DNA from: Oribacterium sp. WCC10
GTDB lineage: Bacteria; Bacillota; Clostridia; Lachnospirales; Lachnospiraceae
NCBI RefSeq assembly: GCF_900113415.1
Contig: NZ_FOPH01000004.1
Location: 124,001-188,000, forward strand
Direction of reading: 5' to 3'
DNA length: 64,000 nucleotides
Shown here: in pieces, positions 1-7,898 of the stretch
How positions within the stretch are numbered: position 1 is the stretch's first letter
Layout: each line of letters starts with the position of its first letter
The notes under the pieces: model-generated
The model's input: only the letters and a program-made list of their open reading frames with translations
Told to the model about the DNA's origin: nothing
Database searches by the model: none
Translations under genes and position numbers: made by a program

Positions 1-520
1 CATCCTTAGGAAATTGCCCTCCCTCGTAGTGCAGTTCCTTGAATGAACCGTCAGGATTCTTGTCATAGTATGGAATAGGTATAACCTTGGCATCCACCAG
101 CGGATCTGCATCAGCTTTTTTCCACACACTTTCCAGTGAATCCCACATTGATGCCTTGTAAGGAAGAAAAACCACTTCTTTTGTGTCAGGAATCTCATAA
201 AGGAATTTATTGGAAATGTCGATGAAACTTTTCTTCAACCTCTTTTGAATGCTCTTTTTTTCAGCATTTCCCGTTGAAATCTCCTGATGAATTTGAAACA
301 ACAGCTCGCAATATGCTTCAAGAGACTTCACAGCTGTTGTTCCTTCACCTTCTGTTTCATCAATCTTTGTACCTACTGCAACAGCTGTGTTCTGGCAGTC
401 GGATAGACAGATTGTGGCAGTATCAACATCATTTTTTTCAATACTCTCAAGTATTTTTTCATGAGCTTCCGGTAAAAGCGCAATAAGCTCTGCCAATTGA
501 TTTTTCAAAACCTTCCGCAT
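1..520 (-). CDS. CDP-glycerol glycerophosphotransferase-like protein, 5' part only
   Basis: The ATG at 518-520 opens a frame that stays open to the left edge (173 codons), so the gene's 3' part lies outside the window. The visible N-terminal ~110 residues are acidic and helical without a catalytic motif. They are followed by a stretch with FLPYKASMWDSLESVW and IPIPYYDKNPDGSF, which I associate with Lachnospiraceae proteins annotated as CDP-glycerol glycerophosphotransferase family (teichoic-acid-type chemistry). The catalytic region is not visible, so the function is inferred only. A dispersed two-hairpin repeat lies just upstream, between this start and the stop of the next gene. Confidence 0.55.
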   Translation of the reverse strand, partial: MRKVLKNQLAELIALLPEAHEKILESIEKNDVDTATICLSDCQNTAVAVGTKIDETEGEGTTAVKSLEAYCELLFQIHQEISTGNAEKKSIQKRLKKSFIDISNKFLYEIPDTKEVVFLPYKASMWDSLESVWKKADADPLVDAKVIPIPYYDKNPDGSFKELHYEGGQFPKD

Positions 521-538
521 ACCATACTCCTATTATAT

Positions 539-610
539 GACGTGAGTGTCAAAAAAAGCATTTGCCACTCACTGATTAGCGCCAACGCACGCATTCGTGT
601 GCAATGTGCT
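539..610 (+). repeat. Two-hairpin dispersed repeat, copy A
   Basis: About 70 bp. Hairpin 1 has arms GTGAGTG and CACTCAC with an inner CAAA/TTTG-like extension. Hairpin 2 is GCACGC-ATTC-GTGTGC, where a G-T wobble replaces the G-C/A-T pair seen in copy B. It lies 15 nt beyond the stop of the FIST hybrid kinase gene. Related copies are at 4740-4808, 5872-5940, 48129-48197 and a half copy at 60175-60211. Confidence 0.85.
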
Positions 611-625
611 GCATCATGCTATGCT

Positions 626-3600
626 TCATTCCTCTCCCATTATCTCCGAAAGCAGCTCCCAATCAAGCTCATCCGCCGCCTCACTGAGCCTTTGCACCTT
701 TGCCCTGTCCTTTTCCGGAAGGGCATATCTTGAAAGTGATTCCAGAATGCCTGTCAGTTCATCATAATCATAGTCATTGACGGCATTCTTTATTGCTTCG
801 TAAGCCTTACCCAAACCTATAGGATTTATTTCACCGGCATTGCCAACCTTTTCCTCTTCAAGATCATACTGATATGACATGATCTTTTTGGCAAGCATGA
901 AAAGCTCAGGTGCCTTTTCGTCGATATCATCGATCTCTCCGGTATCGCCATCCTTCTCAAGAATCGCACACAGACGACTGAGTCTCACGAAACCCACAAG
1001 GGCAGAGGAACTCTTAAGAGCATGTACCTTGATGGTGAATCCGGGAATATCTCTTTTGTCATATAGTTCCTGTATCTCTTCAACAGACTTCGGAAATCTC
1101 TTCATGTATTCTTTCAGATTCTGAACGAACCTCTTTGGACCGGCACAGGCATTAAGAGCATGATAAATGTCAAGCTCTTCATTCATAAACAGAGTCACAG
1201 GATATGGCGGGCCTGAAACATTACCCTCCTTGTCCATATGAAGCTCTGTAGGTCCTCCCTCTTCATCAGCTGACTTTTGAGGAACCTGATTGATGTGAAT
1301 GTATTCCTTTGGAAGATACTGGATTATGGTTTCTTCAAGTACCTGAGGCTTTATGGGTTTTGTTACATAGTCGTCAAACCCGGCTTTCAGGTACTGCTCT
1401 CTTGCACCGGTGATTGCATTGGCAGTGAGGCAGATAACAGGAACCGTAGCCCTCCATCCTCCAAGCGCACGGATGGCATGCAGCGTCTCGATTCCATCCA
1501 TCTGAGGCATACGATAGTCAAGAAGTATCAGATCATACTTATTCTGTTGTATCCAGCTCAGGCAGTCCGCACCGCTGATGGCCGTGTCAAGCTGCATCTC
1601 AGTTCCGTCCAGAAGTCCCTGCACCACCTGAAGGTTCATAGGTGCATCATCTACCACAAGGATTCTCGCATTCTGTGCTGTAAATCCCGGCTTGTAAACC
1701 ACATTCTGCCGCCTGTCCTTACTGATGAGAAGCGCAAAGTTACCAACCGGCGTCCAGTCCACGACTTCCTGCTTCAGATTGAAGCTGAAGGTGGATCCGA
1801 CTCCATAGATACTGTCTACTTCCAGATGACTGTCCATCGCCTGAAGCAGTTTCTGGGTAATGTTCATACCGAGACCCGTTCCTTCCACGTCTCTGTTTCT
1901 CTTTTCTTCTATACGGTCAAAGGCGTTGAAAAGTCTTGGTATGTCGCTTCTTCTTATTCCAATGCCGCTGTCGATGACATTGGCTCTTAACTCTACGATT
2001 CCATTCTCCCTGTCAATATCCGTAAGCACTGCCCGAAGTAATATGGAGCCATAGTTTGTATACTTGATAGCATTATTCACTATATTGAGAATAATCTGTT
2101 TAAGTCTTATGACATCGCCTCTCATGATACACGGGATTCTGGGGTCAATCTGCACCCTAAGATCCAGTCCCTTATCCTTTGCACGCTTTTTAACCATGTT
2201 TAGAAGGTCGTTCAGTGTGGATCTGGCATCATATTCAACCGGAATGATATTCATCTTTCCGGCTTCAATCTTTGAGAAATCGAGAATGTCATTAACGAGG
2301 GACAGGAGGACATTGCCGGCATCCTGAATATTTTCGGCATACTGCCTGGTCTTCACTTCCTCAGTATCCCTAAGTATCATCTCATCCATTCCGAGAACAG
2401 CATTTATCGGAGTTCGTATCTCATGAGACATATTTGAAAGGAAATCGGACTTGGCCTTGTTGGCCTGCTCGGCTATTTGAGCCATCTCGTCGTACTCATT
2501 GGTGGTTACTTCAAGGAAGTTAATCAGTCGCTCATTAAGTGGAACTATATCCCTTTTTCCGGAATCACTCTGAAAATTGAACAGAGTATTCTCCACTTCC
2601 CTATCCTTATCTCCCTCTCTCATGGCAACAGCCACCAGTGCTCCGTTCTGTATATTTCCGACTCCTTCAAAACGACAGATTTCACCCAGGGAATAATAGT
2701 AATTAAGACCCACACAGTTTCTGAGATAACACTTTATCTCTTCGCTGCTCTGATTTTTGAGTATCATCTTATGGGTATAGCACAGGAATATAAGAAGGCT
2801 TTCCGCACCGAAAGAGTCAATGATCTGACTTCCGGCATCTGCTTTTCTCAGAAAATCTTCGGGATTACCATAACCGAGTCTCAGCTTGTCTCCGTCACGA
2901 ATTCCGCTGTAATAGAACAGTTCACCTGTCTCGCTGAAATCCATGGGAATGTTAACGATCTTATCATCTTTATCATGATTAAGTATAAGCGGAAATTCCC
3001 TCACATTCTGAAGGAAAAAATCATTAAACTCCACGCCAAGATAATGCCTGTATATATCCACAGGCGGCTTATCGTCAAGACTCTTAAGTCGTAGATCAGC
3101 GTGTCTGTTGTTTTTGATCTTATTATCAACTCTGGCTGTGAGTTCACGTCCTACAGCTTTCCATGGAGTCTGGATATCAGCCACAACATGAAGTTCTTCT
3201 CCATAAAACGCAGCAAGAGCAATGCCTCTGTCTGTCATGATATCCGTCATGACAAAACCGCTCTGATCAACCGGCAACTTTGAATCTATGGGATCCCCTG
3301 CAAGGCCACCAAAGAATGGTACATCGGGATAAGGCTTAGAAACTGTTTCCAAAAATTCCGAAAGACCTATTTCCCCACCTATAGGTATCACACAAACGCC
3401 CCTGAGATTCTCCTTCTTTTTCAGAAAATCACCGGCGCGTTCCATAGCCTTTTCTCGGCTTATTCTGTTGTAATCAAATGTGCAGGTATCAACCTCTGAT
3501 TTATCAAAATAAAGGAAACTGATTCTTACCGTGCATCGTCCGTCCATTCCATCATTTACAGCCTGTGAACCGGCAAGAACTTTGATTCCGGGATAAGCAC

Positions 3601-3766
3601 TTTTCAGCACTCTCACGACCTGCTGAATCTGAATATGTGGCGCATTGGAGCAACTCAAAAAAACAAAGGTACATTTGGCATTCTGATACCAGGTATATAG
3701 CCTTACGCTTGCAAGTAACTCAAATGTTTCACTCTCGTCATGTATGATGAATGTCTTCTGAATCAT
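626..3766 (-). CDS. FIST-domain hybrid sensor histidine kinase with receiver and HPt domains
   Basis: A complete phosphorelay on one 1046-residue soluble polypeptide. Residues ~1-420 look like FIST_N plus FIST_C, a predicted cytoplasmic small-ligand sensor. The HisKA H-box (SHEIRTP) puts the phospho-accepting His at 448, followed by HATPase N, G1 and G2 boxes (NNAIKYT, DSGIGI, GTGLGM). A receiver domain has Asp750 in LLDYRMPQMDG and the conserved Lys in VTKPIKP. A C-terminal HPt domain has His915 in VHALKSSS. No membrane segment is seen. No dedicated response regulator is adjacent, so the HPt output partner must be encoded elsewhere. Domain order is read directly; the signal sensed is unknown. 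Confidence 0.9.
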   Translation of the reverse strand: MIQKTFIIHDESETFELLASVRLYTWYQNAKCTFVFLSCSNAPHIQIQQVVRVLKSAYPGIKVLAGSQAVNDGMDGRCTVRISFLYFDKSEVDTCTFDYNRISREKAMERAGDFLKKKENLRGVCVIPIGGEIGLSEFLETVSKPYPDVPFFGGLAGDPIDSKLPVDQSGFVMTDIMTDRGIALAAFYGEELHVVADIQTPWKAVGRELTARVDNKIKNNRHADLRLKSLDDKPPVDIYRHYLGVEFNDFFLQNVREFPLILNHDKDDKIVNIPMDFSETGELFYYSGIRDGDKLRLGYGNPEDFLRKADAGSQIIDSFGAESLLIFLCYTHKMILKNQSSEEIKCYLRNCVGLNYYYSLGEICRFEGVGNIQNGALVAVAMREGDKDREVENTLFNFQSDSGKRDIVPLNERLINFLEVTTNEYDEMAQIAEQANKAKSDFLSNMSHEIRTPINAVLGMDEMILRDTEEVKTRQYAENIQDAGNVLLSLVNDILDFSKIEAGKMNIIPVEYDARSTLNDLLNMVKKRAKDKGLDLRVQIDPRIPCIMRGDVIRLKQIILNIVNNAIKYTNYGSILLRAVLTDIDRENGIVELRANVIDSGIGIRRSDIPRLFNAFDRIEEKRNRDVEGTGLGMNITQKLLQAMDSHLEVDSIYGVGSTFSFNLKQEVVDWTPVGNFALLISKDRRQNVVYKPGFTAQNARILVVDDAPMNLQVVQGLLDGTEMQLDTAISGADCLSWIQQNKYDLILLDYRMPQMDGIETLHAIRALGGWRATVPVICLTANAITGAREQYLKAGFDDYVTKPIKPQVLEETIIQYLPKEYIHINQVPQKSADEEGGPTELHMDKEGNVSGPPYPVTLFMNEELDIYHALNACAGPKRFVQNLKEYMKRFPKSVEEIQELYDKRDIPGFTIKVHALKSSSALVGFVRLSRLCAILEKDGDTGEIDDIDEKAPELFMLAKKIMSYQYDLEEEKVGNAGEINPIGLGKAYEAIKNAVNDYDYDELTGILESLSRYALPEKDRAKVQRLSEAADELDWELLSEIMGEE

Positions 3767-3890
3767 GTGTTTCCTCTGAAATGTGACGTCTGTTCATTAA
3801 TACAATGCAGAGAGCCAGATTCCCCCTCTCGGCCCCCTGCCTGCATATAAATTCTATGGAAACGCTGATTAAGGCGTTCCCCCCGGTCTC

Positions 3891-4634
3891 TTATGCCTCA
3901 ACACCTCGTTCTTTGTAATAGTCGTCAAACAGCTTGTAGGTGGCCTCCAGAGTCTTCGAGCTAATCTCAGGAAGTTCTCCTCCCCAGGCCTTTGTGGCCT
4001 GGTCATAACCATCCTGTACTGCCGCCTGAAGTTTTTGCATTAGCTCAACGTTATCTCCTGCCATAGCTGCCACAAAATCGAAAATTCTCTGTGAAGTCTT
4101 CTCAACACTGTAGTAGCCGCCCTCGGAAATTGCTTCCTGTGCCGCAGCCTTCGTTTCTGCATCAACTGTATAGTTTCCGCTTGCTATGAACTTCCAGATA
4201 CCGTCACCGTCCTGAGTAAGGTCGGCATTGGCAGCGCTCCATTGACGGAACTGTTCTCCCATGGTACCTGTAGTCATCTTTTGAAGGAACTGAGTCTGTA
4301 TAGACTCCTGCTGCTCCTTCAGCTTTGAAACGAGCTCTGTACGCTGCTCCTGACTTAGTTTAACGACACCATACTTTTCGGCCTTCGATACATCAAGAAG
4401 CATATCACGTCTTCCATTTGAGCTGCTTCCGCCGCTCTCTGCTGCATCTCCCTCCGAATCTTTTGATCGAACAAATGAATCTACTGACATATTTAGATCC
4501 GATGCCTGTGTTTTGAGATCTGTTACTTTGTCTGCCGATGAAGCTTGCGCGGACTTCCCTGTCCCTTCAGTCTTCTTAAGCGAGTCATTGCTCTTTATGA
4601 GCGTAGTGGTCAAATTGTTAATTTCGAGTGCCAT
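3891..4634 (-). CDS. Unrecognised 247-aa protein, possibly DUF5610-like
   Basis: ATG preceded by AGGAG at good spacing. I do not recognise it with confidence. The first ~75 residues are Ser/Thr/Asp-rich low complexity with no signal peptide. The rest is helical and soluble: a short segment with KLSQEQRTELVSKLKEQQES, then a C-terminal block around YDQATKAWGGELPEISSKT that recalls DUF5610-type proteins often found with flagellar or surface genes. It sits between the FIST kinase and an NlpC/P60 hydrolase with ~125-220 bp gaps, so it is probably its own transcription unit. A dispersed repeat (copy B) lies ~105 bp upstream. Confidence 0.7.
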   Translation of the reverse strand: MALEINNLTTTLIKSNDSLKKTEGTGKSAQASSADKVTDLKTQASDLNMSVDSFVRSKDSEGDAAESGGSSSNGRRDMLLDVSKAEKYGVVKLSQEQRTELVSKLKEQQESIQTQFLQKMTTGTMGEQFRQWSAANADLTQDGDGIWKFIASGNYTVDAETKAAAQEAISEGGYYSVEKTSQRIFDFVAAMAGDNVELMQKLQAAVQDGYDQATKAWGGELPEISSKTLEATYKLFDDYYKERGVEA

Positions 4635-4739
4635 CCTTGTCTCCTCTCTATCACAATTATGCTATACAGTTACAGAAAGATAGAGTTACACATTCTATCC
4701 TCGTATCTATATATCGACCATTTTCAAATTAATATAAAT

Positions 4740-4808
4740 GACGTGAGTGTCAAAAGTATTTGCCACTCACTGATTAGCGCTAACGCACACATTCGTGTGC
4801 AATGTGCT
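4740..4808 (+). repeat. Two-hairpin dispersed repeat, copy B
   Basis: The cleanest copy: GTGAGTG-T-CAAA-AGTA-TTTG-C-CACTCAC forms hairpin 1 and GCACAC-ATTC-GTGTGC forms hairpin 2. It lies between the stop of the NlpC/P60 gene and the start of the 247-aa gene. Confidence 0.85.
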
Positions 4809-4851
4809 ACTGAACACTCATAACTCACGTCCTTTTGCTATGCATAACGCT

Positions 4852-5835
4852 TTAATTAGCTATGAATCTTCCGTAAGCGTATGGCTGCTTATAGTCATAG
4901 CGGTTTATTTTTATGCCGGCCTTCCTGTTGGCCGCATGGATGATCATATAGTTCCCGGCATATATGGCGACGTGATTTATATAACCCGTATTATCTGCAT
5001 AGAATATCAGATCCCCCGGCATCACTTCTTTTCCCTTCAGATAAACGCAGTTCGCGTACTGGTCTCTCGACGTCCTTCCGGTAGTGATTCCGAAATGTCT
5101 GAATATCTCCTGCACAAATCCTGAGCAGTCAGCACCGTTAGTAAGTGATGTGCCGCCCCAGACATAAGGATTGCCGATAAACTGCATGGCATAACTGATT
5201 ACCGCCTGTCTTGCTCTTGTGGTATATTCACTTTCATTTGTAAACTGCTGCAAAACCGAGTAGTTTGCTTTCACATAACGTTCGATCTCTGTGGTGCTGA
5301 GAACCTCTGTCTCCTGTTCATAAGTCAATGTCTCTTCAGGATCAAGCCTCAGCGCATCATTGTTCTGACCTGAGACATCTGCTTTTATATTGAGAAGCCG
5401 ACTCAAATCCTCCGTACTTGTATTATCTTTCTTTTCAGTTTTTTCTTCTTTCTCTGCTGTTTCCTGTTCTTCTGACTTGACTTTGTTTTTTGACTCTATA
5501 TCATGTTCACCGGTGCTTTTTGATTCAGTATTACTGTCGCTATTGCTTTTAGGCTCAGAATCGTGTTCACTGGTGTTCTCTGTTTCTGTAACCTCTTCAC
5601 TGCTGTTATCCGATGTAACCGTATATTCTGATGAAGCTCTCTTATCTTTCTCTTCTGCTGCTTCCTTCATTTCCCTGACTGTCATTTGAGCACTGCCATC
5701 TATTGCAAATCTCGTTTTCTGGTCAGCAAAAGAAGGCATAGCTACTGTTAAAACTACGCCCGCAACTACCACTGCAATTCTTCGTAATGTGATTTTATTA
5801 TTCAGTATATCTCTATAACCCCCGAAAAACTTCAC
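4852..5835 (-). CDS. Secreted NlpC/P60 peptidoglycan endopeptidase
   Basis: Predicted to cleave stem peptides in the cell wall. The C-terminal NlpC/P60 domain has the catalytic Cys in NGADCSGFV, the catalytic His in GYINHVAIYAG and a following IIHAA strand. In front are a Sec signal peptide (RRIAVVVAGVVLTVAMPSFA) and a long Ser/Glu/Lys-rich linker of low complexity. The frame stays open upstream to an ATG at 6021, but residues 31-49 of that longer product are simply the translated dispersed repeat (copy C). I therefore start at GTG 5835 (GGGA 9 nt upstream), which places the signal peptide near the N-terminus (327 aa). The SD is weak, so the start remains uncertain; family assignment is firm. 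Confidence 0.85.
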   Translation of the reverse strand: MKFFGGYRDILNNKITLRRIAVVVAGVVLTVAMPSFADQKTRFAIDGSAQMTVREMKEAAEEKDKRASSEYTVTSDNSSEEVTETENTSEHDSEPKSNSDSNTESKSTGEHDIESKNKVKSEEQETAEKEEKTEKKDNTSTEDLSRLLNIKADVSGQNNDALRLDPEETLTYEQETEVLSTTEIERYVKANYSVLQQFTNESEYTTRARQAVISYAMQFIGNPYVWGGTSLTNGADCSGFVQEIFRHFGITTGRTSRDQYANCVYLKGKEVMPGDLIFYADNTGYINHVAIYAGNYMIIHAANRKAGIKINRYDYKQPYAYGRFIAN

Positions 5836-5871
5836 CTTATATATCCCATCCCATTCAGTATCATGTCCGGA

Positions 5872-5940
5872 AGTACATTGCACACGGATATGTAAATTGG
5901 CGCTAATCAGTAAGTGGCAAATACTTTTGACACTCACCTC
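5872..5940 (-). repeat. Two-hairpin dispersed repeat, copy C (inverted)
   Basis: Reverse-oriented copy of the 70-bp repeat: on the minus strand GTGAGTGTCAAAAGTATTTG and then CACTTAC, with a degenerate second hairpin ending CCGTGTGCAATGTAC. It lies in the 5' leader of the NlpC/P60 gene and is read through in frame by the upstream-extended ORF. Confidence 0.8.
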
Positions 5941-6052
5941 ATCATGATGTACGTTCCCGGAGTACTTGTAACTCACATATGTATTTTCGACTGTATTACC
6001 ATCCGTATAAGTTCCGGACAATTCTACAGTTTCCTATACCTTTTGCAGGGCA

Positions 6053-6118
6053 AAATAAAAAGACCCTCCATCAGAACAATGTCATCTTAACTTAATGACA
6101 TTGCTCATCGGAGAGTCT
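6053..6118 (-). terminator. Rho-independent terminator of the DUF975-nrdR-aroDK unit
   Basis: On the minus strand a long stem GACTCTCCGATGAGCAATGTCA pairs with TGACATTGTTCTGATGGAGGGTC around a short AT loop, followed by TTTTTATTTT. It begins about 23 nt after the aroDK stop. Confidence 0.85.
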
Positions 6119-6140
6119 TTCTCATATCAAAAATGTCTCA

Positions 6141-7424
6141 TCAAAAACAAAGATCCATTATTGCCTTATAAATCTCTTCAATACTCATATCGTCTGTCTC
6201 AAGCACTACATCCGCAGTCTCTCTGTAAACAGGATCTCTCTTTTTAAGAAGCTCTGTAACATACTCAATATTTACATGTCCTGCAAGAACCGGACGGTCA
6301 GTCTGATTAACCGAAAGTCTTTTTATGACAGTTTCGGGCTTCACTGAAAGATATACCACCTTTCCCTGGGAACTCATGATCTCACGATTTTCAGCTCGCA
6401 TTGGTGCACCGCCTCCTGTAGAGATGATAGCTCCGCTGTCAGGTCTTATCTCCCTGAGCGTCTCAGTCTCAATCTCCCTGAATCTTTCTTCACCGAACTT
6501 ATCGAAGATATCTGTTATGCTCATGCCCATCTTTTCCTCAATATAGCGATCCATCTCGAAAACCGGCTTTCCCGTAAGTTCATGAAGTTTTGCGGAGATT
6601 GTTGACTTTCCGGATGCCATGAATCCAATGAGATAAAGGTTTTCTGAAGAAGCATCTCCAAGCATAGACATGATGTTTCTTACTGTTTCTATCGGCATCT
6701 GTCCAGGCGCACTGGTTTCTCCGACCGATGCAAATGTATAGTCCGAGCCGAATATGGCTCCGCTTACACGACTGATCTTTCCTAGACTGCCCATGGCCAT
6801 GGTTATCATCTCATGACCTGAATGCTCCTGCTCCTTAAAGTAGGCTGTTGCACTCAATACAGTGGCAACATCTGCTGCACTTCGTGGCATATATGCAGTC
6901 TTTATGATGTCAGCTCCCGTAGCCAGGAGTCCGGAAAACTTTTCCATGATTTCGGTAAAGTCAGGTGTCATATCGAAGTTATGGTAGGACGCAATGGTTT
7001 TTACATCATAGTCAGTCGCTAACTTCATGATGCTTTTCATGCTTTTCTCATCTGTGGTATCCTCTATATCCACAAAGCTTACACACCTTGTCTTAATGGC
7101 TTCACATATAAGTCTTTCATAAGCCATGGGAATATTCGGAAATTCACCACCCTGACATCTGGTTCTTATGGTAAACAGAAGCTGTTTACCCGGCATCTTC
7201 TCAAGCAGCATACTTAGGATAACCTGCATTTTCTCAACCGCACTGAATATCATGGCATCACCTGCAGATCCTGCATCATTAAACTGATATAGAGACTTCG
7301 CCAGATCGTATCTCCACTCCACCACATCAGCATCAGTACGTGCTATCACCTGAGCTTCTTCCAGAATCTTATCCTTAGTATCCCCTGTAATGGGAACTAT
7401 AACCTTTACCTTATGTTTTGTCAT
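6141..7424 (-). CDS. aroDK: Bifunctional type I 3-dehydroquinate dehydratase / shikimate kinase
   Basis: Two shikimate-pathway enzymes on one 427-residue chain. Residues 1-~245 are a type I dehydroquinase: EWRYDL substrate-binding strand, catalytic His148 in SYHNFDMTP and Schiff-base Lys175 in DIIKTAYMP; their 27-residue spacing matches the classical H143/K170 pair. Residues ~260-427 are a shikimate kinase: P-loop GFMASGKST (~265-273), MDRYIEEKMG, ISTGGGAP and the DRPVLAG lid. The first Asp of the usual DxD motif is Glu. The two steps are not consecutive, since shikimate dehydrogenase (AroE) acts between them. The ribosome-binding site lies in the end of nrdR, 5 bp upstream, so the two genes are co-transcribed. 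Confidence 0.92.
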   Translation of the reverse strand: MTKHKVKVIVPITGDTKDKILEEAQVIARTDADVVEWRYDLAKSLYQFNDAGSAGDAMIFSAVEKMQVILSMLLEKMPGKQLLFTIRTRCQGGEFPNIPMAYERLICEAIKTRCVSFVDIEDTTDEKSMKSIMKLATDYDVKTIASYHNFDMTPDFTEIMEKFSGLLATGADIIKTAYMPRSAADVATVLSATAYFKEQEHSGHEMITMAMGSLGKISRVSGAIFGSDYTFASVGETSAPGQMPIETVRNIMSMLGDASSENLYLIGFMASGKSTISAKLHELTGKPVFEMDRYIEEKMGMSITDIFDKFGEERFREIETETLREIRPDSGAIISTGGGAPMRAENREIMSSQGKVVYLSVKPETVIKRLSVNQTDRPVLAGHVNIEYVTELLKKRDPVYRETADVVLETDDMSIEEIYKAIMDLCF

Positions 7425-7429
7425 TCTTA

Positions 7430-7897
7430 TCAGTCTCCGTTTTTTTGATTTTTAAGAAGCTTACCAATCTCATCAACAAATGTATTTACATCCTTAAACT
7501 CTCTGTAAACCGATGCAAATCTTACATATGCCACCTGATCAAGAGCCTTCAGCTTGTCCATAACCAGCTCTCCGATTTCAGATGTCTGTATCTCCCGCTC
7601 ACCTGTTGAAAATATCTCATTCTCTATCTCGTCCACAACCTGATTTATCTGTGCCGTTGAGATAGGACGCTTATGACAGCTTCGTACTATACCGGCTTCA
7701 ATCTTTGAACGGTCATAAGGCACTCGGCTCTGATCCTTTTTGATGACCATCATTGGCATGGTCTCAAGCTTTTCGTAGGTAGTAAATCTCTTCCCGCAGA
7801 CCTCACACTGACGACGTCGTCTTATCGCTGTGTTGTCATCAGCAGGTCTTGAATCTATAACTCTGGTATCTTCTGCATTACAAAACGGACACTTCAT
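7430..7897 (-). CDS. nrdR: Transcriptional repressor NrdR
   Basis: Nucleotide-sensing repressor of ribonucleotide reductase genes. A zinc ribbon uses Cys3, Cys6, Cys31 and Cys34 (MKCPFC, CEVC) followed by an ATP-cone (MVIKKDQSRVPYDRSKIEAGI). I chose ATG 7897 because it matches the family N-terminus exactly (155 aa) and has AAAGGGG just upstream; the longer frame would add seven residues. The start lies 1 nt beyond the stop of the DUF975 gene, so these are in one operon. A likely target in this window is nrdD, which has twin NrdR boxes at 17327-17373. Confidence 0.95.
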   Translation of the reverse strand: MKCPFCNAEDTRVIDSRPADDNTAIRRRRQCEVCGKRFTTYEKLETMPMMVIKKDQSRVPYDRSKIEAGIVRSCHKRPISTAQINQVVDEIENEIFSTGEREIQTSEIGELVMDKLKALDQVAYVRFASVYREFKDVNTFVDEIGKLLKNQKNGD

Positions 7898-7898
7898 A

